64,000 bases of DNA from Rhodococcus tukisamuensis NBRC 100609. Lineage in GTDB: Bacteria; Actinomycetota; Actinomycetes; Mycobacteriales; Mycobacteriaceae. Every line of letters begins with the position of its first letter. The stretch's first letter is position 1. A program made the position numbers and the translations under genes. Shown here piece by piece: positions 48,562-57,313 of this stretch. Under the pieces are notes generated by a model. The model did no database searches, had not been told where the DNA came from, and saw only the letters and a list, made by a program, of their open reading frames with translations. Location of the stretch: positions 1-64,000 of the forward strand of contig NZ_BCXG01000027.1 of the NCBI RefSeq assembly GCF_001894985.1. Direction: 5' to 3'.

Positions 48562-50775
48562 TCACCTACGCACCAACGCTTCCGCCGCGTCGACGATCTC
48601 GTCCTCCGAGAGCAGGACCAGCCGGGCCGCGTCGCCGAGCGGGACGAAGCTGTCGGCGCTGGCAACCCGGTCCATCGCCCCGGCGAAGCCGTGGTCGACC
48701 AGGGCAGCGAGTACGCCCTCCGAGACACCCCCAGAACGCCGTGTCTCGTCCGCCACCAGCACCCGGCCGGTCGCGGACGCCTCGCGGAGCAGGTCCTCGA
48801 CGGGCAGCGGGATCAGCCAGCGCAGGTCCAGTACGCGGGCCTCGACTCCCCGGCGTTGCAGCCGCCGCGCCGCACGCAGACTCAGGAACAGCCCGTTGCC
48901 GAAAGTCGCGATGGTCAGGTCCCGACCCGAACCGTAGGTGCGGCCGCGGCCGATCGGTACGTGCGACGACGCCGGCGGGTACGGCGCCGACCACTGCCCG
49001 TCGCCGGGCTCGTACAGGTCCCGGGTGTGGTACCGCGCAATGGGTTCGAGGACGACGCACACCGCGCCGCTCGCCCTGGCCGCGGCCGTACAGGTGTGCA
49101 GCATCGCGGCCGCGTCGTCGGGCCTGGCGGGCGAGGCCACCACGATGCCGGGGATGTCGCGGAGAACCGCGACCGCGTCGTCGTTGTGGAAGTGTCCGCC
49201 GAAGCCTTTCTGGTAGCCGTACGCGGCAACCCGCACCACCATCGGGTTCCGATACCTGCCGTCCGAGAAGAATGCCAATGTCGCTGCCTCGCCCCGGATC
49301 TGGTCCTCGGCATTGTGCAGGTAGGCCAGGTACTGGATCTCCGCGATCGGGAGCAGGCCGCTGAGCCCCGCCCCCGCAGCCAAGCCCAGGATCGCCTGTT
49401 CGTCCAGGACTGTGTCGAAGACGCGAGCGGCGCCGAACCGGGCCGCGAGGCCACGGGTCACCCCGTAGACGCCGCCCTTGCGGCCGACGTCCTCCCCGAA
49501 CACCAACGCCTCCCGGCAGTGCGCCAGGATGTCCCCGAGCGCGCGGTTGATCGCCTGCGCCACCGTGAGCGATGCCGCAGGCTCGACCAGTTCCTCTGCA
49601 CCGCTGGATGATCGACGGACAGAGTCGACCGCGGCGGCCACCGCGCCGGGATCCGGCGGCGCGAGCGGGGCCGTCACCGCGGCGGCGGTGAGGAGCCTCG
49701 GCTCCCCCGCCACCTCGTCCGCGAGCGCCCTGACCCTGCTCCGCATCAGCCGGTACCGGTCGAGCACCTCCGCCGGGGTCAGCAGCCCCGACTCCACCAG
49801 CAGCCTCGCGGCCGCCGACAGGGGGTCGCGGCGCTCGTCGGCACCGATTTCGGCGGGTGTCCGGTACGCCGACTCCACGTCGGACCCCGCGTGCCCCATC
49901 AGCCGCACCGTCCGCAGGTGCAGGAACACCGGGCGACGCCGCCCCCGGACCCGGCCGGCCGCGTAGCGGGCCGCGTCGAACGTCCCGGCGAGGTCGGCCC
50001 CGTCCACCGCGAGGTACTCGAGGCCGGCCCGACCCGAGTAGGCGGCCTCGACCCACCCCGGCGGCGTCGGCACGCTGATCCCGAGGCCGTTGTCCTCGCA
50101 CACCAGCAGCAGCGGCATAGGCAGGCCCCGGAACGCCGTGTTCGCCGCGGTGTTGATCGCACCGACGGCGGTGGAGTGGTTGGCGGAGGCATCCCCGAAA
50201 CTGCACACGACCACCGAGTCCACGGGCCACCTCGGCACCACCCCGAGCCGGGGCACCCGCCCCAGGGCAAACGCCACTCCCACCGCGCGCGGCAGATGCG
50301 AGGCGACCGTGGAGGTCTGGGGGATCACCGCCAGGTCCTCGCGACCGAAGACCTTGTGCCTGCCGCCCGAGATCGGGTCGGCCGCGGCCGCCACCACCCC
50401 GAGCAGCACGTCCCGAAGCGCGTCGTGCAGCCCGGCCTCGCCACCGACCTGCCGCGCCCGTTCCAGGAAGAACGCCCCCGAACGGTAGTGCAGCAGTGCG
50501 GGATCCGTGGGTCGCAGCGCCCCGGCCACCGCTGCGTTCGACTCGTGGCCGGCCGAGCCGATGGTGTAGTAGCCCTGGCCCCGCGCCCGCAGCTCACGCG
50601 CGGCCAGGTCCAGGTGCCGGCTGCCCAACTGGGCGTCGAACAGCTCGAGGCACCGGGCCGCGGTGAGAGCCGAACCCTCACGCACGGGTGCCGTCGGGGC
50701 GGGCGAGCGACCAGGGGTCGGGCTCACCATCGCCCCGACGGTCTCGACGAACTGCTCGTCGATCGATTCGGCCAT
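48562..50775 (-). CDS. Fused alpha-beta 2-oxoacid dehydrogenase E1
   Basis: A 737-residue protein joining both subunits of a branched-chain-type E1. The alpha half has YYTIGSAGHESNAAVAGAL and the TPP motif GDASANHSTAVGAINTA. The beta half (about 405-737) has LTVAQAINRALGDIL, GEDVGRKGGVYGVTRGL, LAAGAGLSGLLPIAEIQY and the C-terminal LLSEDEIVDAAEAL. It decarboxylates a 2-oxoacid onto TPP and transfers the acyl group to a lipoyl E2. No E2 or E3 gene is adjacent, so it must use one encoded elsewhere. The substrate could be branched-chain 2-oxoacids or acetoin. Confidence 0.88.
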   Translation of the reverse strand: MAESIDEQFVETVGAMVSPTPGRSPAPTAPVREGSALTAARCLELFDAQLGSRHLDLAARELRARGQGYYTIGSAGHESNAAVAGALRPTDPALLHYRSGAFFLERARQVGGEAGLHDALRDVLLGVVAAAADPISGGRHKVFGREDLAVIPQTSTVASHLPRAVGVAFALGRVPRLGVVPRWPVDSVVVCSFGDASANHSTAVGAINTAANTAFRGLPMPLLLVCEDNGLGISVPTPPGWVEAAYSGRAGLEYLAVDGADLAGTFDAARYAAGRVRGRRRPVFLHLRTVRLMGHAGSDVESAYRTPAEIGADERRDPLSAAARLLVESGLLTPAEVLDRYRLMRSRVRALADEVAGEPRLLTAAAVTAPLAPPDPGAVAAAVDSVRRSSSGAEELVEPAASLTVAQAINRALGDILAHCREALVFGEDVGRKGGVYGVTRGLAARFGAARVFDTVLDEQAILGLAAGAGLSGLLPIAEIQYLAYLHNAEDQIRGEAATLAFFSDGRYRNPMVVRVAAYGYQKGFGGHFHNDDAVAVLRDIPGIVVASPARPDDAAAMLHTCTAAARASGAVCVVLEPIARYHTRDLYEPGDGQWSAPYPPASSHVPIGRGRTYGSGRDLTIATFGNGLFLSLRAARRLQRRGVEARVLDLRWLIPLPVEDLLREASATGRVLVADETRRSGGVSEGVLAALVDHGFAGAMDRVASADSFVPLGDAARLVLLSEDEIVDAAEALVRR

Positions 50776-50892
50776 GCGAACCGTCCTGCCCTCGTGGGGT
50801 TTACGCGCAGTTCGAGCCTAGGCCGCCGATGGCCGGTGCGTGCGCCGTAGCCCTGTCGGCGTCAGTCGCATGCACCGGCGGCGCCGCAGCGG

Positions 50893-51294
50893 TCAGCCGA
50901 CGGCGGCGGGGTCCATCCACATGACCTCCCAGACGTGCCCGTCCAGGTCCCGGAACGCGCGGCCGTACATGAAGCCCTGGTCCTGCGCCTCCATCCAGGC
51001 CGAACCACCGGCACCGATGGCGGTGTCGACGATGGAGTCGACTTCCTCACGGCTGTCCGCGGAGATGCACAGCAGGGTCTCGCGGGCCTTCGAGGTGTCG
51101 CAGATGTCGTCGGCGATGAAGTCTCGGAACCGCGCCTCCTGCAGCAGCATGACGGTGGTCAGGTCGTTGATCACCATCGACGCACAGTTCTCGTCGCTGA
51201 AGGTCTCGTTGAACCCGAAACCGAGTCCGTCGAAGAACTTCCGGGTCGCGTCGATGTTCTTCACCGGCATGTTCACGAAAAGCATTCGGGACAT
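50893..51294 (-). CDS. VOC family (glyoxalase-like) protein
   Basis: A 133-residue single vicinal-oxygen-chelate module of the PhnB/lactoylglutathione-lyase-like kind: MLFVNMPVKNIDATRKFFDGLGFGFN at the start and GRAFRDLDGHVWEVMWMD at the end, with the conserved Glu of EVMW. These small proteins include resistance proteins and epimerases; the reaction is unknown. It stands alone and diverges from the SDR at 51524. Confidence 0.82.
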   Translation of the reverse strand: MSRMLFVNMPVKNIDATRKFFDGLGFGFNETFSDENCASMVINDLTTVMLLQEARFRDFIADDICDTSKARETLLCISADSREEVDSIVDTAIGAGGSAWMEAQDQGFMYGRAFRDLDGHVWEVMWMDPAAVG

Positions 51295-51523
51295 TGTGGG
51301 GCTCCTTCGTATGGGGTCCGACGGTTCACGTCCTCATCCGTGAGGACGTTCGCAGGTACAGACCCACGCCGCAACGCGAACTCATCGGTCCGCTGGTCAG
51401 CGGACTCCCGGCCATCGAGAGCACCGCCCCGGACCCCGTGGCCGACTGGTTCACTTCGCGTCGACAGAGCCGACGCCACACCGGGGTCGGATCACGGCAG
51501 GCGAACACGTGGAGAGGCTTCAG

Positions 51524-52285
51524 ATGGGCAAGCTGGACGGAAAGATCGCGCTGATCACCGGGGCAGGACAGGGCGTCGGCCAGGGCATCGCGTTCGCGCT
51601 GGCCAAGGAGGGCGCGGCAATTGCAGTGGTCGGGCGCACCGAGTCGAAGCTGATCGAGACGTGCGAGAGCATCCGCGGGTTCGGCGCGCGAGCCGAACCG
51701 ATCGTCGCCGACATCGCCGATGCCGGCCAGATCACCGCCGCCGTCGACGCGACCGTCGCACGGTTCGGCGGCATCGACATCCTGATCAACAACGCCAGCC
51801 TCAACCCGCTCGGCCCCGTCCTCGACCTCGACCCCGACGCGCTCGCGGCCGGGCTGAACTCGGGCCCGGTCGCGACGCTGCGGACCATGCAGGCCTGCTA
51901 CCCGCACATGAAGGCTCGCGGGGGTGGCGCGGTGGTCAACATGGTCAGCGCGGTCGCGGTGCGCTGGGACGCGAGCACCTACGGCGGCTATGCGGCGGTC
52001 AAGGAGGGGGTGCGCGCCCTGACCCGCGCCGCGGCCTGCGAGTGGGGGGTGGACGGTATCCGGGTCAACGCGGTCGCCCCGCACGCGCAGACACCGGGGC
52101 TGCAGCGGTGGGCCGACGCCCGCCCCGACGAGGCGGCGGCGTTCGTCGCCAGCATCCCGATGCGCCGGATCGGCGACGCCGAGACCGACATCGGTCAGGC
52201 GGTCGCGTTCCTGGTCGGCCCGGACGCCGGCTACCTCACCGGCGCGACCATCCCGCTGGACGGCGGGCAGTCCCGCTGGGGCTGA
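51524..52285 (+). CDS. SDR family oxidoreductase
   Basis: A 253-residue classical SDR with TGAGQGVG (11-18), NNAS in place of NNAG, an active-site YAAVKEG, and a closing PLDGGQSRWG. GAGAGG lies before the ATG at 51524; the GTG at 51509 is less likely. Its substrate is unknown. It ends 16 nt before the convergent nitrobindin-like gene. Confidence 0.84.
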   Translation: MGKLDGKIALITGAGQGVGQGIAFALAKEGAAIAVVGRTESKLIETCESIRGFGARAEPIVADIADAGQITAAVDATVARFGGIDILINNASLNPLGPVLDLDPDALAAGLNSGPVATLRTMQACYPHMKARGGGAVVNMVSAVAVRWDASTYGGYAAVKEGVRALTRAAACEWGVDGIRVNAVAPHAQTPGLQRWADARPDEAAAFVASIPMRRIGDAETDIGQAVAFLVGPDAGYLTGATIPLDGGQSRWG

Positions 52286-52301
52286 TGCCCCGCGGTCCGG
52301 C

Positions 52302-52790
52302 TCAGCCTCGCTGAAGCCGGGCCTGCAGGTGGTGGGTCATCGGCGTCTCGGCATGCGACATCCACATGTCATAGGTGAGGACGTCGCCGACCACCTCCAG
52401 CCGACGGCGGAGCCCGTGCACGGGCTTGGCGTCCGGCGACGCACTCAGGGTCAGTTGCGTGAGCTCCAGCACCCCGTCGCGCACCTCGCCGCGGTGCAGC
52501 TCGACGAACCCGGTGGGCTGGCTGACCAGCAACTCGACGGCCTCGCCCGCCGCGCGGCGCAGGTAGCCGTTCTCGGTGTGCATCGGACGCTCGCGGCCCG
52601 GCGACCAGGTCCGCGAGCGGTACCCGAGGAACGGCTTGCCGGGTGTCGTGGTGAACTCGATCTCCTCCTCGTAGGAGAAGTCGTCGATGGTCGGGTAGTG
52701 CCCGTACCCGCCGCCGACCCAGCGCCCGGCAAACGGCGCCAGCGAACCGAGCGGGTCCGGGGGCGTCGAGCGGTCCTCGGCGTCGGTCAT
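52302..52790 (-). CDS. Nitrobindin-like heme-binding beta-barrel protein
   Basis: A 162-residue FABP-like beta-barrel (DUF1794, nitrobindin/THAP4-C group). The signature GRWVGGGYGHYPTIDDFSYEEEIEF comes early and the C-terminal MTHHLQARL supplies the probable heme-ligand His. Nitrobindins such as Rv2717c bind ferric heme and isomerise peroxynitrite. GGAGGT precedes the ATG at 52790, which decides the start. Confidence 0.8.
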   Translation of the reverse strand: MTDAEDRSTPPDPLGSLAPFAGRWVGGGYGHYPTIDDFSYEEEIEFTTTPGKPFLGYRSRTWSPGRERPMHTENGYLRRAAGEAVELLVSQPTGFVELHRGEVRDGVLELTQLTLSASPDAKPVHGLRRRLEVVGDVLTYDMWMSHAETPMTHHLQARLQRG

Positions 52791-52883
52791 TGAAGTACCT
52801 CCGGTGCCCGGTCTTTCGCGATTGTGCGGTCCGCGACCACGGTAGTGGACGGCCGCGCATGCAGTCGCCGGGATCACACCCGC

Positions 52884-52889
52884 TAGCCT
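52884..52889 (+). promoter_or_regulatory. -10 element of the CoA-transferase gene (leaderless)
   Basis: TAGCCT ends 6 nt before a GTG at 52896, the spacing expected if transcription begins at the start codon. This supports GTG over the internal ATG at 52935. Confidence 0.4.
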
Positions 52890-52895
52890 GTCCCG

Positions 52896-54446
52896 GTGAC
52901 TCCTTTACACGACGAAATCGAATCCGGGGCGAAAATGGCAAGAATTCGTAGCTCGGTATTTCGCGAGAAGGTCACCACCGCCGACGAGGCCGTCCGGCAC
53001 ATTCACGCCGGCGACACCGTCGCCATCAGCGGTTTCGCCAGCGCAGGCACCCCCAAGGTGATCATCCCGGCGCTCGCCGAGCGGATTCACCACGCCCGCG
53101 GGGCCGGCGTGAACTTCACCATCAACCTGCTCACCGGGGCGTCGGTCTCCACGGAGACCGAACGCACGCTCGCGGAGATCGACGGCATCGCGCTCCGCAT
53201 GCCCTACCAGTCCGAGGCCACCGCCCGCCGCAAGATCAACGAGGGCCGGATGGACTACGTCGACATCCATCTCTCGCACGTGGCGCAGCAGGTGTGGGAG
53301 GGCTACTACGGCACCGTGGACGTCGCAGTCGTCGAGGTGGCCGGCGTGACCGAGGCCGGCGAGCTGATCCCGTCCGCCTCCGTCGGAAACAACAAGACCT
53401 GGCTCGACGTCGCCAAGAAGGTGATCCTCGAGGTCAACTCCTGGGTGCCGGACGCCATGACCGGCATCCACGACATCTACTACGGCACCGCGCTGCCGCC
53501 GAACCGGACCCCGCTGGAGATCACCAGCGCCGCGGACCGGATCGGCCAGACCACATTCCGGGTGGACCCGGACAAGGTGGTCGCGGTGGTGGAGACCAAC
53601 TGCCCCGACAGCGCCAGCCCGCTGACCGAACCGGACGCGGTGAGCATCGCGATCGCCGGGCACGTACTCGACTTCTTCGACCACGAGGTGAAGGCCGGGC
53701 GTCTGCCGGCCGACTCGCTGCTGCCGCTGCAGGCGGGCATCGGCAACGTCGCCAACGCGGTGCTCGGTGGACTCGACCGGGGTGGCTACCGCGATCTGAC
53801 CTGCTACTCCGAGGTCATCCAGGACTCCATGCTGCGGCTGATCAAGGACGGCGCCGTCGCGCACGCATCGGCCACGTCCCTGGCTCTGTCGGAGAAGGGC
53901 CTCGAGGAGTTCACCTCGAATGTCGACTTCTACCGCAACCACATCACGCTGCGGCCGCAGGAGATCAGCAACCACCCCGAGGTGGTCCGGCGACTCGGCA
54001 TCATCGCGATGAACGGGATGCTCGAGGCCGACATCTACGGCAACGTGAACTCGACGCACGTGATGGGCACCAAGATCATGAACGGCATCGGCGGGTCCGG
54101 GGACTTCACCCGCAACGGCTACGTGTCGATGTTCCTGAGCCCGTCGACCGCACGCGGCGGCGCGATCTCCTCGATCGTCCCGATGGTCCCGCACGTCGAC
54201 CACACCGAGCACGACACCCAGGTCATCGTCACCGAGCAGGGTCTGGCCGACCTGCGCGGGCTGTCCCCGCGGCGCCGGGCGCGCGCCGTCATCGACAACT
54301 GCGCGCACCCGGAGTTCCGGCCGCTGCTGCACGACTACCTGGCCCGCGCCGACGCGCAGCCCGGCGCGGGACACACCCCGCACCTGCTCGGCGAGGCGTT
54401 CTCGTTCCACCAGCGGCACCTGGCGACGGGGTCCATGCAGCGCTGA
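52896..54446 (+). CDS. Acetyl-CoA hydrolase/succinyl-CoA:acetate CoA-transferase
   Basis: A 516-residue class I CoA-transferase (Cat1/AarC/Ach1 type). GFASAGTPKVIIPAL is in the N-terminal half. LPLQAGIGNVANAVLGGL and CYSEVIQDSMLRLI carry the catalytic Glu, and GGSGDFTRNG the oxyanion loop. It exchanges CoA between short-chain acids such as succinate, acetate and propionate. With GTG at 52896 the mRNA would be leaderless; a 13-residue shorter form from ATG 52935 (MARIRSSVF) is the alternative. Confidence 0.9.
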   Translation: MTPLHDEIESGAKMARIRSSVFREKVTTADEAVRHIHAGDTVAISGFASAGTPKVIIPALAERIHHARGAGVNFTINLLTGASVSTETERTLAEIDGIALRMPYQSEATARRKINEGRMDYVDIHLSHVAQQVWEGYYGTVDVAVVEVAGVTEAGELIPSASVGNNKTWLDVAKKVILEVNSWVPDAMTGIHDIYYGTALPPNRTPLEITSAADRIGQTTFRVDPDKVVAVVETNCPDSASPLTEPDAVSIAIAGHVLDFFDHEVKAGRLPADSLLPLQAGIGNVANAVLGGLDRGGYRDLTCYSEVIQDSMLRLIKDGAVAHASATSLALSEKGLEEFTSNVDFYRNHITLRPQEISNHPEVVRRLGIIAMNGMLEADIYGNVNSTHVMGTKIMNGIGGSGDFTRNGYVSMFLSPSTARGGAISSIVPMVPHVDHTEHDTQVIVTEQGLADLRGLSPRRRARAVIDNCAHPEFRPLLHDYLARADAQPGAGHTPHLLGEAFSFHQRHLATGSMQR

Positions 54447-54451
54447 CGCGG

Positions 54452-55627
54452 TCAGGCGTGCAGCTTCGCCAACGGTGACGGGAAGCGCGGCAGCACCCGG
54501 ACGCCCGCGAGCCAGGCGGACAGCCGCTCGGCCTCCTCGTCCAGGGCCCGGCGCGCCTCGGAGCCGACGTCGTCGAGGAGGTGGACCACCACCTGTCCGT
54601 CCTCGTCCTGCCACCAGCCGCCGACGATCCGGCCGTCCCACCACGCGGTCGGGCCGGCGTTGCCGGCGGTGTCGAACAGCAGATCCCGGTGCGGTCCGAG
54701 GTACCAGTCCCGGTCCCGCCAGCCCATCGTGGTGGGATCCAGCGCGGGCAGCAGGGCCGCCCACGGCGCGACTGGCTCCACTTGATCCTGGTCGTCAGCG
54801 AGCAGGTAGCCGGTCTGACCGTCCAGGTCGACGGTGACGACGTCCAGCACGGAGAGCGCCTTCCGCACGATGGTCGCCGTCGACCCGAGCCACCACTTGA
54901 TGTCGGCCTCGGTACCGGGACCGAAGGCACGCAGCCAGGCCGTGACCAGCCAGGCAGCACCGTCGGCGGCCGACCGACGTTCGATCGGTGCGCCGAGCCA
55001 GGATTCGGCTGTCGCCCACCGGTTCCGCGACAACCGCCAGTGCCCGTCGTTGGTGGCACGCACGATCCGACCCTCGGCCGACAGGACGGTCAGCACCCGC
55101 GGGCCTACCGACACCTGCCCGCCCCAGCTGCGGCCCTCGCCGTAGGTCATCGACCCGCGCAGCAGCGGGATCTCCTCGCGCAGTTCGGCGTACGCCGTCG
55201 GGTCGACGTCGGCGAGGGCGCCGAGCACCGCGTCGCCGGCCGCGTCCAGCCAGGCCGCGCCGTCCGTGAACAGGCCCGCCTTCTCCACCTCGCGGACCAG
55301 TCGGCGCCGTTCCGCGTCGGCGACCCGGTCGCTGGCGCCGGCCTGAACGTACGGGAGCGACTCGCGCGGGAACACGAACAGGGTGCGGCGCATCGCGAGG
55401 TGCTTGACCAGTGTGCGGTCCGCATACAGCGCCCGGTCGAGGTCCTCGACCGCCATGCCGCCGACCCGCGCCCGGGCCGACAGGTAGATGGTCGCCGGGT
55501 CCGTACCGTGGAGGCAGACAAGGCTTCTCGCCGCCTCCGTGACGTTCTCGGCGCGGGCCTCCGGGGCCAGGCGGTGACGTTGGGCCAGGCGCGCGCGGCG
55601 CTCGGAGTCGGCGATTCGGATCGGCAC
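54452..55627 (-). CDS. Winged-helix DNA-binding domain protein (HTH_42/PF06224)
   Basis: A 391-residue protein of the YcaQ/AlkX-like winged-helix family: the N-terminal RRARLAQRHRL, LVCLHGTDPATIYLSARARV and ALYADRTLVKHLAMRRTLFVFP, the central LRAFGPGTEADIKWWLG, and the C-terminal TAWWDGRIVGGWWQDEDGQV. Family members include DNA glycosylases for crosslinks and alkylated bases. The GTG at 55627 is the only start fitting the family N-terminus. The gene converges on the CoA-transferase with a 5-nt gap. Confidence 0.82.
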   Translation of the reverse strand: MPIRIADSERRARLAQRHRLAPEARAENVTEAARSLVCLHGTDPATIYLSARARVGGMAVEDLDRALYADRTLVKHLAMRRTLFVFPRESLPYVQAGASDRVADAERRRLVREVEKAGLFTDGAAWLDAAGDAVLGALADVDPTAYAELREEIPLLRGSMTYGEGRSWGGQVSVGPRVLTVLSAEGRIVRATNDGHWRLSRNRWATAESWLGAPIERRSAADGAAWLVTAWLRAFGPGTEADIKWWLGSTATIVRKALSVLDVVTVDLDGQTGYLLADDQDQVEPVAPWAALLPALDPTTMGWRDRDWYLGPHRDLLFDTAGNAGPTAWWDGRIVGGWWQDEDGQVVVHLLDDVGSEARRALDEEAERLSAWLAGVRVLPRFPSPLAKLHA

Positions 55628-55707
55628 CCGCCCATTCTGCACCGCGCCGTTCGGCCACGGGGCGCCACGCGGGCGCAGTCGGTCGCGCGGCTGAGCGCCT
55701 CGCCAGT

Positions 55708-55995
55708 TCAGACGACCTCCGGCAGCACCGGAGGGAATCGCCACAGCATTCGCCCCTTCTCGGTGAGGGTGGTGTGCTCGTTCACCCGGATCATCAAGTT
55801 TCCGTCGCGGTCCTCCCGCGGGCGCAGGGCAAATCCACCGTGGACCGCAAATCCTGGGATCCCGGGAATTGCGGGGTCGAATTCCAGAACCGCGCTCCCC
55901 TCCAGCAGTCGCTGGTACTCGCCGGGTCATGCCACGGGAAATGGTCGAGGACCTCCTGCCGCGGGGTACGGGCGCCTCCGTAGGTCTTGAGGATT
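55708..55995 (-). pseudogene. Frameshifted C-terminal gene remnant
   Basis: Two overlapping minus-strand frames read as one protein if a single base is removed near 55926. ILKTYGGARTPRQEVLDHFP is followed by WHDP, then, in another frame, by GEYQRLLEGSAVLEFDP. The frame then runs through to RMLWRFPPVLPEVV and a stop at 55708. No start or N-terminal part is visible. I do not recognise the family. It lies at the edge of a patch of decayed genes. Confidence 0.4.
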
Positions 55996-56139
55996 CACGA
56001 CTGGCGTCAGTGACATGAGGCTGTCGTTGATGCTCGATCGGCCCGCCGGTGGGTGCCTGGACCAGACCGGGGCCCCAGCCGAGGCGCCGCCCTGCGGTGA
56101 ATCGCACCACCCTGCTGCCCCACGACACCCCCGGGCTAG

Positions 56140-56158
56140 ATACCCCCATGGGTATAAT
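56140..56158 (+). promoter_or_regulatory. CsoR/CstR-type operator overlapping a TATAAT -10
   Basis: ATACCC-CCAT-GGGTAT (56140-56155) is a perfect palindrome of the form bound by CsoR-family copper or persulfide repressors. It overlaps a consensus TATAAT (56153-56158). Bound repressor would block initiation of the small gene at 56186. Confidence 0.6.
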
Positions 56159-56185
56159 TGAGTGCACACGACCGAAAGGACCCTC

Positions 56186-56347
56186 ATGTGCCAACCGACC
56201 CCCTGTCCAAACTGCGGAAAGACCACCTGGAAGGGCTGCGGTAACCACGTCGACGACGTCATGCGGCACGTCCCCGCAGCCCGCCGCTGCACCTGCGAGC
56301 GCCCGACCTCGTCCGGCGGCTTCCTGCGCAACCTGTTCCGCCGTTGA
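56186..56347 (+). CDS. 53-residue Cys-rich protein
   Basis: A small protein starting MCQPTPCPNCGKTTWKGCG. Six Cys in C-x4-C-x2-C-x7-C and a later CTC, plus His residues, suggest a metal (zinc or copper) site. The C-terminus FLRNLFRR is basic. AAAGGA lies ahead of the ATG at 56186; an upstream in-frame ATG at 56162 is within the likely untranslated leader. Similar small CxxCGKTTW proteins are common in actinobacteria and uncharacterised. The CsoR/CstR-like palindrome over its promoter predicts induction by Cu(I) or sulfane sulfur; its function could be metal chelation or delivery. Confidence 0.72.
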   Translation: MCQPTPCPNCGKTTWKGCGNHVDDVMRHVPAARRCTCERPTSSGGFLRNLFRR

Positions 56348-56373
56348 ACCGCACCTGCGGATAATCTCCGGTC

Positions 56374-57001
56374 ATGCCCGAGACGCACTCCGCACCGGCG
56401 ACGGCTCGGCGGCTCGACCCCGCGGCCCGCCGGGCGCAGATCATCGAGTGCGCGGCAAAGATTTTCGAGGAGAGGCCGTACTCGGACGTGTCGACCACCG
56501 AGATCGCGGCGGCGGCCGAGGTGGGACGCCCACTGGTCAACCACTACTTCGGGAACAAGCGCGAGCTGTACCTCGAGGTGGTCCGCCGTTTCGTGTTCGT
56601 CCCGGCGATCGCGATCGAACGAATCCCGTAGTCCGCCAACATTTTCCAGCGGATCGCGGCGGCGATCGACCGATGACCGGACGTCGCCGAGCGGCACCGG
56701 GGCATGCGGATGTCGACGGTGATGTCGGAGGACATGACGCACGACCCGGAACTCGAGCAAATCCTCCGGGAGGCCGACGGCGTGGCCGCGACCCGGATGA
56801 TGGACGCCTCGGTCTCGAACCCGAGGCACGGCACCGCGAGGCCGTCCGCGCGTGGTGGTGCCCTACGGCGGCCTGGCCAAGTCGGCCAGCCGGCAGTGGC
56901 TCGACGCCGGCACACTGACCCGCCCCCAGGTCCGTGACCTGTTGGTCCACACCATGTCGACGATCGTCCGAGACGTCCTGCCGCCGATCGAACAGTCCTG
57001 A
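56374..57001 (+). pseudogene. Degraded TetR regulator
   Basis: The N-terminal helix-turn-helix of a TetR protein is intact (DPAARRAQIIECAAKIFEER, then TTEIAAAAEVGRPLVNHYFGNKRELY) but ends at a TAG at 56629. Reading on in the same frame gives ANIFQRIAAAIDR, a TGA, then MTHDPELEQILREADGVAATRMMDA. The rest is spread over two other frames (EAVRAWW, then YGGLAKSASRQWLDAGTL to VLPPIEQS, ending at 57001). Two stops and at least two frameshifts make it non-functional, although an 85-residue DNA-binding fragment could still be made. Confidence 0.8.
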
Positions 57002-57063
57002 TCCCCGCACCGACATGATCCGCGCAGTCCCGGTCCGGCGTGGCCGTTGCTCAGCATCGAGGG

Positions 57064-57312
57064 GTGATCCCCAGCAGCGGGGCGAGCCGAGTGGCAATCG
57101 GGTTGAGGTTCAAGGATTCCGCGGCCTTCTTCCCGCTGGCCGATCCGGACACGGTGCACCGGGTGGACTCGGCGATCATCGCCGGCAGCCTCGCGAGTCC
57201 GGACGCGTTCGAGGGTGTGACCTCGTTCCTCGGGCGGCGCGATCCCCAGCTTCCCGGCAAGGTATGGACCGACGTGCCGGACATCGACTGGGGATGGCGC
57301 TCGGCCTCGTAG
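57064..57312 (+). pseudogene. C-terminal remnant of an enoyl-CoA hydratase-like gene
   Basis: An open frame without a proper start reads LADPDTVHRVDSAIIAGSLA, then SPDAFEGVTSFLGRRDPQLPGKVW. This looks like the C-terminal helices of a crotonase (S.D..EG...F..KR.P...G). No core is present upstream, where the TetR pseudogene ends. It converges on the GNAT gene with a 1-nt gap. Confidence 0.4.
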
Positions 57313-57313
57313 T

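Noticed and set aside
56374-56631. An intact 85-residue TetR-like mini-regulator
   Set aside because: The rest of a normal TetR protein continues after the stop in several frames, so it is better explained as a broken gene.
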